Of a stretch of 64,000 nucleotides of DNA, positions 8,825-17,361 are shown one piece after another. Numbering within the stretch: position 1 is the stretch's first letter; every line of letters begins with the position of its first letter. The position numbers were made by a program, and so were the translations under genes. Where the stretch lies: contig NZ_SSOJ01000151.1 of NCBI RefSeq assembly GCF_029871205.1, positions 1 through 64,000 on the forward strand, given 5' to 3'. A model generated the notes under the pieces. The model was not told the DNA's origin and searched no databases. It was given only the letters and a program-made list of their open reading frames with translations. This stretch comes from Pseudomonas sp. BN417. Lineage in GTDB: Bacteria > Pseudomonadota > Gammaproteobacteria > Pseudomonadales > Pseudomonadaceae.

Positions 8825-8876
8825 AATCGCACATTTAGGCCCGAGCACCTTCTCACGTTTCAGGAACCACTAGTCC

Positions 8877-9596
8877 ATGCCGCTTCGCATCTGCATTCTG
8901 GAAACCGATATCCTCCGCCCCGAACTGGTCGATCAGTACAAAGGCTACGGCCTGATGTTCGAGCAACTGTTCGCCAAGCAGCCCATCGCGGCAGAGTTCA
9001 GCGTGTTCAATGTGGTGCAAGGGCATTACCCGCCTGAGGCCGAGAAGTTCGACGCCTACCTGGTGACCGGTAGCAAGGCCGACTCCTTTGGCAGCGACCC
9101 CTGGATCCAGACGCTCAAGACCTTCCTGCTGGAACGCTACGAGGCTGGCGACAAGCTGCTAGGCGTCTGCTTCGGCCACCAGCTGCTGGCCCTGCTGCTG
9201 GGCGGCAAGACCGAGCGCGCCAACCAGGGGTGGGGCGTGGGCACCCACAGCTATCAGTTGAACCAGAAACCGGAGTGGATGACCCCTGAGCTGGATGAGC
9301 TGACCCTGCTGATCAGCCATCAGGACCAGGTCACCGAGCTGCCGAAAAACGCCACCCTGTTGGCTTCCAGCGACTTCTGCCCGAACGCCGCCTACGCTAT
9401 CGAAGACCAGGTGTTGTGCTTCCAGGGCCATCCCGAGTTCGTCCACGATTACTCCCGCGCCCTCCTGGATATGCGCCATGACTTCCTGGGCGACCAGGTC
9501 TACACCCAGGGCATCAGCAGCCTGGATCGCGACCACCATGGCGCCGCCGTGGCCGAATGGATGATGCGCTTCGTCGCGCGCGACCGCGCCGCCTGA
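8877..9596 (+). CDS. Class I glutamine amidotransferase-like protein
   Basis: The 239-residue protein carries the class I GATase triad. The nucleophile Cys is at about residue 98 in GVCFGHQLLA, and the His and Glu are in FQGHPEF. It is a stand-alone glutaminase-type domain of the GMP-synthase-like or gamma-glutamyl hydrolase group (YLVTGSKADSFG oxyanion region). No partner synthase lies next to it. A homologue in this neighbourhood is a familiar feature of Pseudomonas chromosomes, as I recall. The exact substrate is unknown. A bidirectional terminator follows. Confidence 0.88.
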   Translation: MPLRICILETDILRPELVDQYKGYGLMFEQLFAKQPIAAEFSVFNVVQGHYPPEAEKFDAYLVTGSKADSFGSDPWIQTLKTFLLERYEAGDKLLGVCFGHQLLALLLGGKTERANQGWGVGTHSYQLNQKPEWMTPELDELTLLISHQDQVTELPKNATLLASSDFCPNAAYAIEDQVLCFQGHPEFVHDYSRALLDMRHDFLGDQVYTQGISSLDRDHHGAAVAEWMMRFVARDRAA

Positions 9597-9613
9597 TCCG
9601 AGTGCTGCAAATG

Positions 9614-9641
9614 AAAAGCCCGCCATTTCAGGCGGGCTTTT
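9614..9641. terminator. Bidirectional intrinsic terminator
   Basis: AAAAGCCCGCC and its complement enclose a six-base loop, with a T-run continuing on the plus strand. It separates the convergent amidotransferase and CorA-like genes. Confidence 0.92.
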
Positions 9642-9654
9642 TTGTGGGCGAGGT

Positions 9655-10626
9655 TCAGAGCCAGTCGTAGTACTTGAAGCTGGCGTAGAGGGCTGTGCAG
9701 CCCGTCGCCACCAATCCCAACACACCGAAATAGCCGTAGTGCCAGGTCAGCTCCGGCATGTTCTCGAAGTTCATGCCGTAGATCCCGGCTATCGCCGTGG
9801 GAAAGGCGAGAATGGCCGCCCAGGCGGCGAACTTGCGCTGTACGACGCTCTGCCGCGAGGATTCCAGCAGCAGGCCGACCTCGATGGCGTGGTCGGCCAT
9901 CTCGCGCAGGCCGGTGAGGTCTTCCAGCAGGCGATTGACGTGGATGGCGATGTCGCGGAAGTAGGGCCGCATGTGCTTGTCGATGAAGGGGAAGTCCAGG
10001 CGCTGCAGTTCTTCGCATATTTCACCCATGGGGCCGATGTAGCGGCGCAGGCGCAGCAGGTCGCGGCGCAGGCACTGGATTCGTTCGACATCCTCTTGCG
10101 TCAGCGGGCGCTTGAGCACGTTCTGCTCGATCTCTTCCAACTCGGAATGAAAGCTGTCCATCAGCGGCCGGTAGTTCTCCATCACGAAACTGAGCAGGGC
10201 ATAGAGGACGAAATCTTCGCCGTGCTCGAGGAGCAGGGGACGCGCTTCGCAGCGCTGGCGGACGCGGGAGTAGGGCGCCGATTCGCCATAGCGCGCGCTG
10301 ATGATGTAGCCCTTGCCGGCGAACAGCTGGGTTTCGATGAACTGCAGTTCGCCGTTTACCTCGATGGGTGAATAGACCACCAGGAACAATGCATCGCCGA
10401 AGGTTTCCAGCTTGGGGCGGGTGTGGCGGGTCAGCGCATCTTCGAGGGCCAGTTCGTGCAGATCGAACTGCCGTTGCAGGTTGCTCAGCTCCTCCGTGCC
10501 TGGATCATGCAGGCCGATCCAGACGAAGTGGCCGGGCTTGCAGGCCCACTGGAGTCCTTCATCGAGGGTTATGTCGGTGACTCTCTTGCCTTTGGCGTAT
10601 ACAGCGGCGGCAACGACTCGACCCAT
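9655..10626 (-). CDS. CorA family magnesium/divalent cation transporter
   Basis: The 323-residue protein has a large soluble N-terminal domain and two C-terminal transmembrane helices. The signature YGMN follows the first helix (AIAGIYGMNFENMPE), as in CorA channels that conduct Mg2+, Co2+ or Ni2+ as pentamers. The length is typical. Some members of this family are Zn2+ exporters (ZntB), so the direction of transport is not settled. It reads towards the amidotransferase and is apparently monocistronic. Confidence 0.9.
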   Translation of the reverse strand: MGRVVAAAVYAKGKRVTDITLDEGLQWACKPGHFVWIGLHDPGTEELSNLQRQFDLHELALEDALTRHTRPKLETFGDALFLVVYSPIEVNGELQFIETQLFAGKGYIISARYGESAPYSRVRQRCEARPLLLEHGEDFVLYALLSFVMENYRPLMDSFHSELEEIEQNVLKRPLTQEDVERIQCLRRDLLRLRRYIGPMGEICEELQRLDFPFIDKHMRPYFRDIAIHVNRLLEDLTGLREMADHAIEVGLLLESSRQSVVQRKFAAWAAILAFPTAIAGIYGMNFENMPELTWHYGYFGVLGLVATGCTALYASFKYYDWL

Positions 10627-10779
10627 GGTTCAGCTGTCCCTTCATTTGTTGGAAATATGGGGCGGAGCTTATCGCGCCCGGTCATTTGAGTCTTGCTGAT
10701 GGCCAGGGTTCTGCAATGGCGCGGCTAGAGCTTCTGCTCTAGATTGTTCACGCCCCCGATCACAACGAGGACAACATCG

Positions 10780-11637
10780 ATGGCCGAGACTTTCAGTTTT
10801 GCTGGAGGCAAATTCCTCTGCTCCTATCGGGTCTATCCCTCGGCTGTGCCCGGGCCGGTGCTGATCCTGCTGCCGGCCCTTGGAGTGGCCGCGCGCAAGT
10901 ACGAGGCATTCGCCCTGGGCCTGGTAGCCGCCGGCAACCAGGTGCTGGTGGCCGACTGGCCTGGCCAGGGCGAAAGCGGCCCGCGGCCGAACCGCAAGCT
11001 GGACTATGGCTACCGGGAACTGGTGCAGGAATTCGTGCCGAAACTCCTGGCCGCCGCCCGGCAGCATTTCCCCCAAGGCCGGCTGGTGCTGCTGGGGCAC
11101 AGCCTGGGCGGACATATCGCCACTCTCTACGCCGCAGCCAATCCGAACGCCGGTGTGGCGGTGGTGGGTGTGGCCTGCGGCAATATCCACTATCGCAACT
11201 GGCGGGGCCGGCACAGGTTGCTGACGCCCACCGTGTCCCTGGCTTTCAATCTGCTGACCGCGATCTTCGGCTATCTACCGGGCAGGGCCATAGGCTTTGG
11301 CGGCCATGAAGCGCGGAGCCTGATGCGCGATTGGGGACGGGTGGCCTGGAGCGGCAATTTCGACCACCTTGGGTTGCCTCTGGTGTCGGCGCCCGGCAAT
11401 CCCACGCCTTCGCTCTTTATCGGCATCGCCGGCGACCCTTTCGCGCCCGAGGCCTCGACCCGGGGCCTGGCGGCCCTGATCCAGGGAGCGCCCACCGTGC
11501 GCCTGCTGCCTTCACCACGGCCCGCTTCGGAGAATGCCCACAGTGCTTGGTTACGCTCGCCGGCAACGGTGGTGGAGGCCATTGCCGGATGGTTGGCGCT
11601 GGCCACTGGTCGCTCCACCATCGGTCAGGCGGTCTGA
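10780..11637 (+). CDS. Alpha/beta hydrolase
   Basis: The 285-residue protein has the alpha/beta hydrolase nucleophile elbow GHSLGGH with the Ser at about residue 108, preceded by VADWPGQGESG. The start at 10780 (MAETFSFAGG) is chosen because AACGAGGA lies just upstream. The more upstream ATG adds twelve unlikely residues. It is probably an esterase or lipase-like enzyme in the cytoplasm, with an unknown substrate. Its 3' end overlaps a small convergent frame on the other strand. Confidence 0.85.
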   Translation: MAETFSFAGGKFLCSYRVYPSAVPGPVLILLPALGVAARKYEAFALGLVAAGNQVLVADWPGQGESGPRPNRKLDYGYRELVQEFVPKLLAAARQHFPQGRLVLLGHSLGGHIATLYAAANPNAGVAVVGVACGNIHYRNWRGRHRLLTPTVSLAFNLLTAIFGYLPGRAIGFGGHEARSLMRDWGRVAWSGNFDHLGLPLVSAPGNPTPSLFIGIAGDPFAPEASTRGLAALIQGAPTVRLLPSPRPASENAHSAWLRSPATVVEAIAGWLALATGRSTIGQAV

Positions 11638-11865
11638 ACGCAGGCCGGGCAGCGCCCATAGCGGCCGCGAGGCGCGGACCATGAGGTGGGCGAGGCCTAC
11701 GGCGTCGGACATGGAGCGTACGATGGCGCCGATCATGATGTAGGTGAGGCCCATGGCGTTGACCAGGGTGCCGATGATGGTCCCGACCACGATGCCGGTG
11801 ACGTTCACGGCGAGCATGCTGGTGCCGAACCTGGTGATGACGCCGGTGGCACCTTGTAGTCCCAC
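11551..11865 (-). CDS. Putative small membrane protein overlapping the hydrolase 3' end
   Basis: A GTG-initiated frame of up to 104 codons encodes two hydrophobic stretches (AVNVTGIVVGTIIGTLV and LTYIMIGAIV) with protein-like composition in its first 70 residues. The C-terminal 30 residues, opposite the hydrolase gene, look random. The gene-free gap 11638-11908 is otherwise unexplained, which favours a real small membrane gene. An internal ATG (Met17) is an alternative start. The family is unknown. Confidence 0.4.
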   Translation of the reverse strand: MGLQGATGVITRFGTSMLAVNVTGIVVGTIIGTLVNAMGLTYIMIGAIVRSMSDAVGLAHLMVRASRPLWALPGLRSDRLTDGGATSGQRQPSGNGLHHRCRRA

Positions 11866-11874
11866 CTCTCGATG

Positions 11875-11900
11875 AAATGCCCCGCGATGCGGGGCATTTT
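11875..11900. terminator. Intrinsic terminator after the enoyl-CoA hydratase
   Basis: AAATGCCCCGC and its complement form an 11-base-pair stem around a three-base loop, nine bases past the hydratase stop on the minus strand. Confidence 0.8.
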
Positions 11901-11908
11901 CATGTAGC

Positions 11909-12598
11909 TCAGACCAGGTGCTGCTTGTCGATCTCGATGGCCGCGTCCAGGGTTTCCAGCAGGGCCTTGCGCACCTTGAGCTTGGTGTTTCGGTGGGCGG
12001 TCATGTTGATCTTCTTCAGCTGCAGGGCGGCGGCGCGGGCCGCGTCCTGCAGTTGCTCGGCGGGCACCACCTTGTCGAGGAAGCCGGCATCCAGCGCGCC
12101 TTGCGGGTCGAACATCTCGCCATTGATCACCGAGCGGTGGAAGGCGGATTTGCGCAGGCGGTCACGGGCCAACTCGATGCCGACGTGGTGCATGGTCATG
12201 CCGATCTGCACTTCGTTCAGGCCGATATTGAAGGAGCCCTCGACGCCGATGCGGTAATCCGCCGACAACAGGATGAACGCACCCTTGGCCACGGCATGGC
12301 CCGGGCAGGCGACGATCACGGGGTAGGGGTGGGCCAGCATGCGGCGAGCCAGGGTGGAACCGGCGGCGACCAGGGCGACGGCGTTCTGCGGGCCTGAGGT
12401 CATGACCTTGAGGTCGTACCCGCCGGAGAGGATGCCCGGCTGGCCGGTGATGATCACCACGGCGCGGTCCTGCTCGGCGCGATCCAGTGCGGCATTGAAG
12501 GCAGCGATCACATCCGGGGAGATGGCATTCACCTTGCCGTTGGCAAGGGTCAGGGTGGCGATGCCGTCTTCGAGTTGGTAGGAGATCAGCTCACTCAT
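11909..12598 (-). CDS. Enoyl-CoA hydratase/isomerase family protein
   Basis: The 229-residue protein is a short crotonase-fold enzyme. The first oxyanion-hole segment is QPGILSGGYDLKVM and the second is PGHAVAKGAFILLSADYRIG. The usual catalytic Glu positions are only partly conserved (NIGLNEVQIGMTMH), so it may be an isomerase or use an atypical acyl-CoA. It is monocistronic, with a terminator after it. Together with the thiolase/dehydrogenase pair it marks this part as core fatty acid metabolism. Confidence 0.87.
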   Translation of the reverse strand: MSELISYQLEDGIATLTLANGKVNAISPDVIAAFNAALDRAEQDRAVVIITGQPGILSGGYDLKVMTSGPQNAVALVAAGSTLARRMLAHPYPVIVACPGHAVAKGAFILLSADYRIGVEGSFNIGLNEVQIGMTMHHVGIELARDRLRKSAFHRSVINGEMFDPQGALDAGFLDKVVPAEQLQDAARAAALQLKKINMTAHRNTKLKVRKALLETLDAAIEIDKQHLV

Positions 12599-12849
12599 GG
12601 CAGGTTCCTTGTTAAGAAGTGGGCTGACGTTACTCAGCGCTACCGTGGAGGTAAAGGACTGAGACTGACTGATGAGTCAGGCGCGATGGGCCTTAAGGCC
12701 TGTCCGATTGGTGTTCGGCGCGTTCCTTTTGTCCGGCAATTGCGCTTTCCAGAGCCGGTTTGACCCGTCTAAACCCCCTTGACAGGGCAAGGGGAAGTTG
12801 GCAGTAGCCAGGAGAATTCATAAACGCATGAAAATTATGAAAAAAGTGT

Positions 12850-12878
12850 TTGCATTCCGGAAAACACTCCACTAAATT
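12850..12878 (+). promoter_or_regulatory. Promoter of tRNA-Ser
   Basis: TTGCAT (12850-12855) and TAAATT (12873-12878) are separated by 17 bases, 38 bases before the tRNA. A GC-rich discriminator follows. The remaining part of the gap 12599-12849 shows no gene. Confidence 0.65.
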
Positions 12879-12916
12879 AGCGCACCTCGACGGGGCCAAC
12901 GCCTCGAAGAGATTCC

Positions 12917-13006
12917 GGTGAGGTGTCCGAGCGGTTGAAGGAGCACGCCTGGAAAGTGTGTATACGGGAAACCGTATCGAGGGTTCGAATCCCTCCCTCA
13001 CCGCCA
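12917..13006 (+). tRNA. tRNA-Ser (anticodon GGA)
   Basis: The acceptor stem pairs GGTGAGG with CCTCACC, followed by an encoded G-CCA. The anticodon stem encloses CTGGAAA, so the anticodon is GGA, reading UCC/UCU. The T arm has GGTTCGAATCC. The long variable arm (GTATACGGGAAACCGTATC region) is typical of a class II tRNA-Ser. A truncated integrase lies 110 bases downstream, so the 3' end is probably an attachment site. Confidence 0.97.
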
Positions 13007-13022
13007 CTTTCCGATTCAAGCA

Positions 13023-13054
13023 AACCCCTGATATTCCTAGCGAAGTCAGGGGTT
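13023..13054 (+). terminator. Intrinsic terminator of tRNA-Ser
   Basis: AACCCCTGA (13023-13031) pairs with TCAGGGGTT (13046-13054), followed by TTT, 16 bases past the tRNA. Confidence 0.85.
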
Positions 13055-13115
13055 TTTGCTTTCTGGGATTCGGGTCTGGGGCAAATTTGGGGCAAAAGCG
13101 GCGCTTTCCAAACCG

Positions 13116-13679
13116 CTAGGTACCGCTCTCGTCCGCCCGGAATCCCATCATCTGCGAAACGATCCCGGCCATGCTCTGAGTGTCCGAGGGAATCCAGCGT
13201 CCGTAGTGCTTCTTCACCATGGTTGTATCGGCATGCCCTAGTTGGCGTGCAACCCACTCAAGGGGCACGTAGCTCGACACTGCCTGGCTGGCGAAGGTGT
13301 GGCGACATTGGTTCGGTCCCCGGTGGCGGATCCCGGCGCGTTGCAAATGCCCAGTAAACCAACGGCCTACACTGGAGGCATGCCAGGGTTCGCCGCTGAC
13401 GCCATTGCGAAAGACGAAACGGACGTCCTCCTGTTTTGTCGTGACGTTGTCACGTTGCACAACTTCCACGGTGCCGCAGCTCGTTGCGGTCTGGTGAAGA
13501 GGGGCCAGGTTGAGGGAGTCAACAAGAGTGGGAGCATCCTTATGCAGAGACTCAGTCTCGGCTGCCGTTTGCACCTTCTTTCTCGTCCGAGATACGACAA
13601 TCTTAAAGTTTACGAAGTGTTCACTTTTATGCACCTCGGATGCTCCTCCTCGTGTCCATTTAGGTGCAAAAAAGTGCAC
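13116..13679 (-). pseudogene. Tyrosine recombinase (phage/ICE integrase), C-terminal remnant
   Basis: Only about 187 codons remain open. Residues from about 70 onward match the catalytic half of tRNA-targeting integrases: FRNGVSGEPW, box II CRHTFASQ with the catalytic Arg, LGHADTTM with the His position, and HYGRWIP with the nucleophile Tyr. The N-terminal arm-binding and core-binding domains are missing. The first 60 or so residues are unlike an integrase, and an inverted repeat lies there. It points towards the tRNA-Ser gene, as expected at an att site. It is unlikely to be active. Confidence 0.75.
13622..13676. repeat. 15-base inverted repeat at the truncated integrase end
   Basis: CACTTTTATGCACCT (13622-13636) and AGGTGCAAAAAAGTG (13662-13676) are inverted copies with one mismatch and a 25-base spacer. 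GTGCACT/ATGCACT words follow. It could be an integrase arm site, a recombination scar or a transposon end. Confidence 0.5.
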
Positions 13680-14857
13680 TCCAGATGCACTCTCTGATCC
13701 CAGTTTGCTGGCTTCCCCACATATGAAATCCCCAATTTACCCCCCTTTTTTAGGGGCGTGCTGAGGCGGATTGGGTACGTCTTCAGGGCGGAGATGCCTC
13801 ACTGGGCTGGGGCGGCGCTGTTACGGCTAAGAAAATGGCGATCAGTAAAACATCGAAACTCGTTTTCCATGTTTGACCCCCTTCCTCGCTAGCCCAGAAG
13901 GCATGGGGCATTCCAGGGTTTCCAATGTTTTCTAGCTGCTATAGCAGGAAATGGACATCGAAACCTTCCGTACCGTGCAGAACGCCTTCGAATCGAGGGG
14001 GCGGGCTACGTATGCTGGAATGCGCCCGTGGTTCCTGAGCGGACAGCGCCATGAAAAAGCAGGAGGTATTTTATTTGTGCTACTTAAGGTTTTGAAAATA
14101 AAAGGAAAAATGAGTTTTGATGGGCGCCAGCTAACTGGCCTGCAGGCCTTGAAAACCGCTTTTCCCGGTGTTTTCTAGTGCGGCCAAAACTACGCTCGCA
14201 CCGATTGCGGCAGAGCATTCCCTGCTCAGGCCTTTGCTGAGGTCCTAACTCCGCATCAGTCCTGGGTTTGATCCGCCCACCCCTTAGTTTCGGTGTTACA
14301 CAGCTGCTATAAGAAGGAATATCAGCGGGAGTGAAATCACAAATCGGACTGCTGAGCTCATGAACGCCCCAGATGGTCGTGCCAGTACTGATCGACCAAG
14401 GCCCGTTTCTAGGTCAGTTTGAAGGGAGCGAAGTGGTGCGTCTCGAAGCTTTCTTGGATCTACCTGAAATTCGTACGCGGTGCGGGCGATAGAAAAGAAG
14501 CCGCCACGGCGTGAGCACGTCGCCGTGGCGGAAGGGAAACTGCTTTAGCAAGGAAAAAGCCGCTTCGATCCAATAACGCCCGGTCAGTGAAGACCTCAGT
14601 GACTTTCACGTCCCTTAGGACAAATTGAGCTTAGGTTGTATGTATACGTGCACGTTTGTAGGTGACAGGCGGATGACAGAGAGGGCCGCCTTGGCTGGCT
14701 ATGAGCGGCTGATTTTGTGGCTGTATCGCTCGTGTGCCAACTTGCGGCGCATAACCAGGGTCTTGGATCGTTGTTCTCTCCGACTTTTTGCAGGGAAATG
14801 AAAGCCAGCCCCTCCTCTTCAGGAGGAGAAGTGGCAAGTGCGGTTTACCCTGTGGAC
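13680..14857. other. Gene-poor stretch
   Basis: No convincing gene is seen over about 1.2 kb. A 75-codon plus-strand frame (13951-14178) has no recognisable motif or good ribosome site. Composition is more AT-rich than the flanks. I interpret it as decayed DNA between the integrase scar and the TetR-controlled block. Confidence 0.5.
14501..14531 (-). terminator. Strong hairpin, likely minus-strand terminator
   Basis: CCGCCACGGCG (14501-14511) and its perfect complement (14521-14531) enclose a nine-base loop. The preceding AGAAAAGAAG gives a U-rich tail on the minus strand. It may end the transcript from the TetR gene that stops at 14858. Confidence 0.55.
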
Positions 14858-15463
14858 TCAGTCAGGCGGTGGAAGTGTCGGAAGTTCTTTCGTGGCAATC
14901 GCCTGAGCTTCTTTGGCGCCGATACCCAGCGCCCTCAGAATAAGTTCAGCGGCGTCCGAGCCGGCATCTCTCCAGGTCTTGTGCCCTTCTAGCACGAGCA
15001 GCATCCCGGTCAATGCGACGCCACCGATCATAGCGACGACCGACGCCAACTGCTCCTGGCGGAAATCATAGCGATGCAGGGCCAGGCCACTGAGTACGTC
15101 CGGTACGGGCGGGCCGCTCCACATATCCTGCAACGTGGCACTGGTGGCGGCGTAACGCACAATGAACCGGCCCCAATAGGGCTCTTCATGGGTGCGGCGC
15201 ATGTAGGAGCGAATCCCGTTGGAAAGACGTTGAGCGGGGTCCATGTCCGGATGCACGCTCTTGGCGATCCGAAGGTTCATTTCGCTGCTTAATTGGGCGG
15301 CAACGTTGTCGAACAAGGATTCGATTGTACTGAGGTTGTTGTAGATGGTGCCGCGGGATAGCCCGGCGACCTTCGCCAGCTCGCTGATATTCACCTCCTC
15401 GATACTTTTCCCGGCGAACAGTCGCAGGGCCGCGTCATGGATGCGTTTCTGAACTGGGCTCAT
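14858..15463 (-). CDS. TetR family regulator (paralogue 1)
   Basis: The 201-residue protein has an N-terminal TetR DNA-binding helix-turn-helix (about residues 8-54, SELAKVAGLSRGTIYNNL) and a C-terminal ligand domain. It is closely similar along its length to the second TetR at 24337-24951, for example LLVLEGHKTWR and TKELPTLP near the C-termini. Its promoter contains a perfect 30-base palindrome between the -35 and -10 boxes, so self-repression is likely. It lies downstream of the FadL-type porin on the same strand but has its own promoter. The ligand may be the aromatic substrate or a CoA ester of it. Confidence 0.9.
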   Translation of the reverse strand: MSPVQKRIHDAALRLFAGKSIEEVNISELAKVAGLSRGTIYNNLSTIESLFDNVAAQLSSEMNLRIAKSVHPDMDPAQRLSNGIRSYMRRTHEEPYWGRFIVRYAATSATLQDMWSGPPVPDVLSGLALHRYDFRQEQLASVVAMIGGVALTGMLLVLEGHKTWRDAGSDAAELILRALGIGAKEAQAIATKELPTLPPPD

Positions 15464-15496
15464 GGATCAGGCACAGCCTCTCATCAAGATTCACGG

Positions 15497-15530
15497 CCCC
15501 AATTGAACACGCGTGTTCAATTGGGGTCAA
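15497..15530 (-). promoter_or_regulatory. TetR operator-promoter 1
   Basis: A perfect 30-base palindrome at 15497-15526 is centred on GAACACGCGTGTTC. On the minus strand the -35 box TTGACC (plus 15525-15530) and the -10 box TTCAAT (plus 15502-15507) are 17 bases apart with the operator between them. A repressor bound here would block RNA polymerase. The same core occurs at 24984 and 25136. Confidence 0.85.
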
Positions 15531-15836
15531 TGGAGTTTTTCTGCTATCCGGCCTGCAAGCATGCCACTTTTGGTAGCGAATCATCGGCCTGGACCGAAAT
15601 GGCCAGGAAATACCAGGCGAAGTCAGTTCATCCGGAGAGGAGCAGCGGTGCAGTGCCAGCGGCCTGCACTACTTGTAAACCGCACGCCACATAGTAGCGA
15701 TCTGACCCGGGCAGAGCCGACCCGGTACGACGGGCGAAAAGGTATCCAGACGAGAAGGGGAAATGGTCGCTGCTGACGCTACTTGGGGGCTCAGCTGAGA
15801 CTCAATCGACGGGACCTGAAAATCGAACGCACTTTC

Positions 15837-15906
15837 TCGAAACGCATGTCGTTGTGTGCGTTTCGATAACCTACCAACTACCGCGAAAATGTCCGCGGCA
15901 GTTGGT
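15837..15906. repeat. Two adjacent hairpins in a 560-base gene-free gap
   Basis: The first stem pairs TCGAAACGCA (15837-15846) with TGCGTTTCGA (15857-15866). The second pairs ACCAACT-A-CCGCG (15873-15885) with CGCGG-C-AGTTGGT (15894-15906). Neither has a clear U-tract. The gap 15531-16024 otherwise holds no gene I can support. The hairpins may end the FadL porin transcript or be mobile-element debris. Confidence 0.45.
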
Positions 15907-16024
15907 GCTGATTGATAGGCGAAACCTCCTCATCTACCCCGTTGGGATAGTTACCTATCGGTTAAAGGAGAGCTTTCAGGAAGGCTTGTGGAAATCGCCG
16001 CCTTAAAAGTGGCTGTAGTTTCGA

Positions 16025-17344
16025 TTAATACCGATATGTAAACTGAACTGACAATCCGTTCGCACTATTGTCGAATTTGGCGCTGTATTCCGGTTGAAGA
16101 CCGGAGTTGTTCGACTGCTTTACTGACGCTGTGGAATCCCAGAGATAACCATAAGCGAAGTCTACTGTCAGATCAGCGTTCGGCGAATAAGCGGCGCCCA
16201 AGGTCACGGCTTTGCGGTTACCAACCGGAATGCGCACGCTACGATCGGCATTTCCAACTGGCGCGGGATCATAGGCGTAACCTGCGCGTAGCAACCATTG
16301 CGGGGTCAGTTGATAGGATGCGCCAACTGAGGTGGCCCAGGTGTCGTGCCAGTTCAATTTCTCGCCCATACGCCCCATGCCGACACTCTGACCGATGGCG
16401 GAAACATTGCCATTGATTGCCTCGAACTTGTCGAGCCGACTCCAACGCGTCCAGGTTGTACCCAGGTATCCGGTCCAGCGGTTATTGAAATGATGGGTGA
16501 TGGACGTGTCCACTGACTCAGGCATATCAAGATCTATCTTGGCGTCATAATTTCCGTCCTGCGAGAGAAAGCTCGGGGAGCCAGAAACCTCGGTATGTCC
16601 TTTGAGGTGATAGCTAACCTTCGAGTGATAGGTGATCCCCCAACTAGTTGCGTCATTGAAGTCAACCAAGACACCGACGTTGTAGCCAATAGCCGTGTCA
16701 TCGCCTTTCATGGTAACCAGTGTGTCCTGGCCGTTGTTCAGGCTGCCGGTGGCTAGGTAATTCTGAAGATTTGCATCGAAACGGTTCAGGGTCGGACCGC
16801 CACCAATGGATAAATAATCATTGATTCGATAGGCGATGGTGGGCTGCAGGGTTATCTCCCGGGTCTCGCTATAGGAGCCATGGTAACGGCCCTGAAAAGT
16901 GCTCTCGTAGTCATTGATGAGACCACTTGGAACATAGAGGCCAAGACCAATCGAAAGACGTTCATCAAGTGGCGTCGACATATAGGCGAAGGGCATGAGC
17001 CCTATCGGTACCGAGTCTCCCTTATTCGTTCCTGCAACACTGCTCTGCGCATCACTGATGTCGTTGCTCACCGAGATGAGCGCGACCCCGCCGCTGATCT
17101 CACTGCGCTGCAGTTTGGTCAGGCCAGCAGGATTTCCATAGATGGTGCTGGCGTCCAGCGCGGATGACGACCGTCCCGCGTAGGCAGTTCCCGCACTGCT
17201 GGCACTTTGTTCGTTAAGAGCGATGCCGTTGGCACTTGTGGTTGTTGAAAGGCTGAATATTGCGGCGGCAAAGGTGAGCCTGGTCCATAGGGGGAGTTCT
17301 TGGGCGATGGAAGTGTATTGAGTTGCACGGCTATTGAGTTTCAT
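16025..17344 (-). CDS. FadL/TodX family outer-membrane hydrophobic-substrate channel
   Basis: The 439-residue protein has a long signal region and the conserved mature N-terminus NGIALNEQSASSAGTA with ASTIYGNPAGL, the FadL hatch motif family. A beta-barrel pattern follows, ending in an aromatic residue (FTYRY) as outer-membrane proteins do. FadL proteins import long-chain fatty acids, and TodX/XylN relatives import aromatic hydrocarbons. Its place beside aromatic ring-cleavage genes suggests import of a hydrophobic aromatic. A terminator at 17567-17595 separates it from the DUF1329 gene, so it probably has its own promoter in 17345-17566. Confidence 0.92.
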   Translation of the reverse strand: MKLNSRATQYTSIAQELPLWTRLTFAAAIFSLSTTTSANGIALNEQSASSAGTAYAGRSSSALDASTIYGNPAGLTKLQRSEISGGVALISVSNDISDAQSSVAGTNKGDSVPIGLMPFAYMSTPLDERLSIGLGLYVPSGLINDYESTFQGRYHGSYSETREITLQPTIAYRINDYLSIGGGPTLNRFDANLQNYLATGSLNNGQDTLVTMKGDDTAIGYNVGVLVDFNDATSWGITYHSKVSYHLKGHTEVSGSPSFLSQDGNYDAKIDLDMPESVDTSITHHFNNRWTGYLGTTWTRWSRLDKFEAINGNVSAIGQSVGMGRMGEKLNWHDTWATSVGASYQLTPQWLLRAGYAYDPAPVGNADRSVRIPVGNRKAVTLGAAYSPNADLTVDFAYGYLWDSTASVKQSNNSGLQPEYSAKFDNSANGLSVQFTYRY

Positions 17345-17361
17345 CTTTCATCTTTCATCTC
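17341..17361 (-). promoter_or_regulatory. Triple GATGAAA leader at the porin start
   Basis: On the minus strand GATGAAA occurs three times in a row at the start codon. The first upstream ATG opens a five-codon frame whose TGA overlaps the porin ATG. This could cause translational coupling or start-site slippage, or could simply be a recent short duplication. Confidence 0.4.

Noticed and set aside
13951-14178. 75-codon plus-strand frame in the gene-poor stretch
   Set aside because: It has no clear ribosome site, no motif and no neighbour context, so I did not call it a gene.
14461-14620. Possible transposase fragment in the gene-poor stretch
   Set aside because: A few protein-like words appear on the minus strand, but no transposase motif is convincing.
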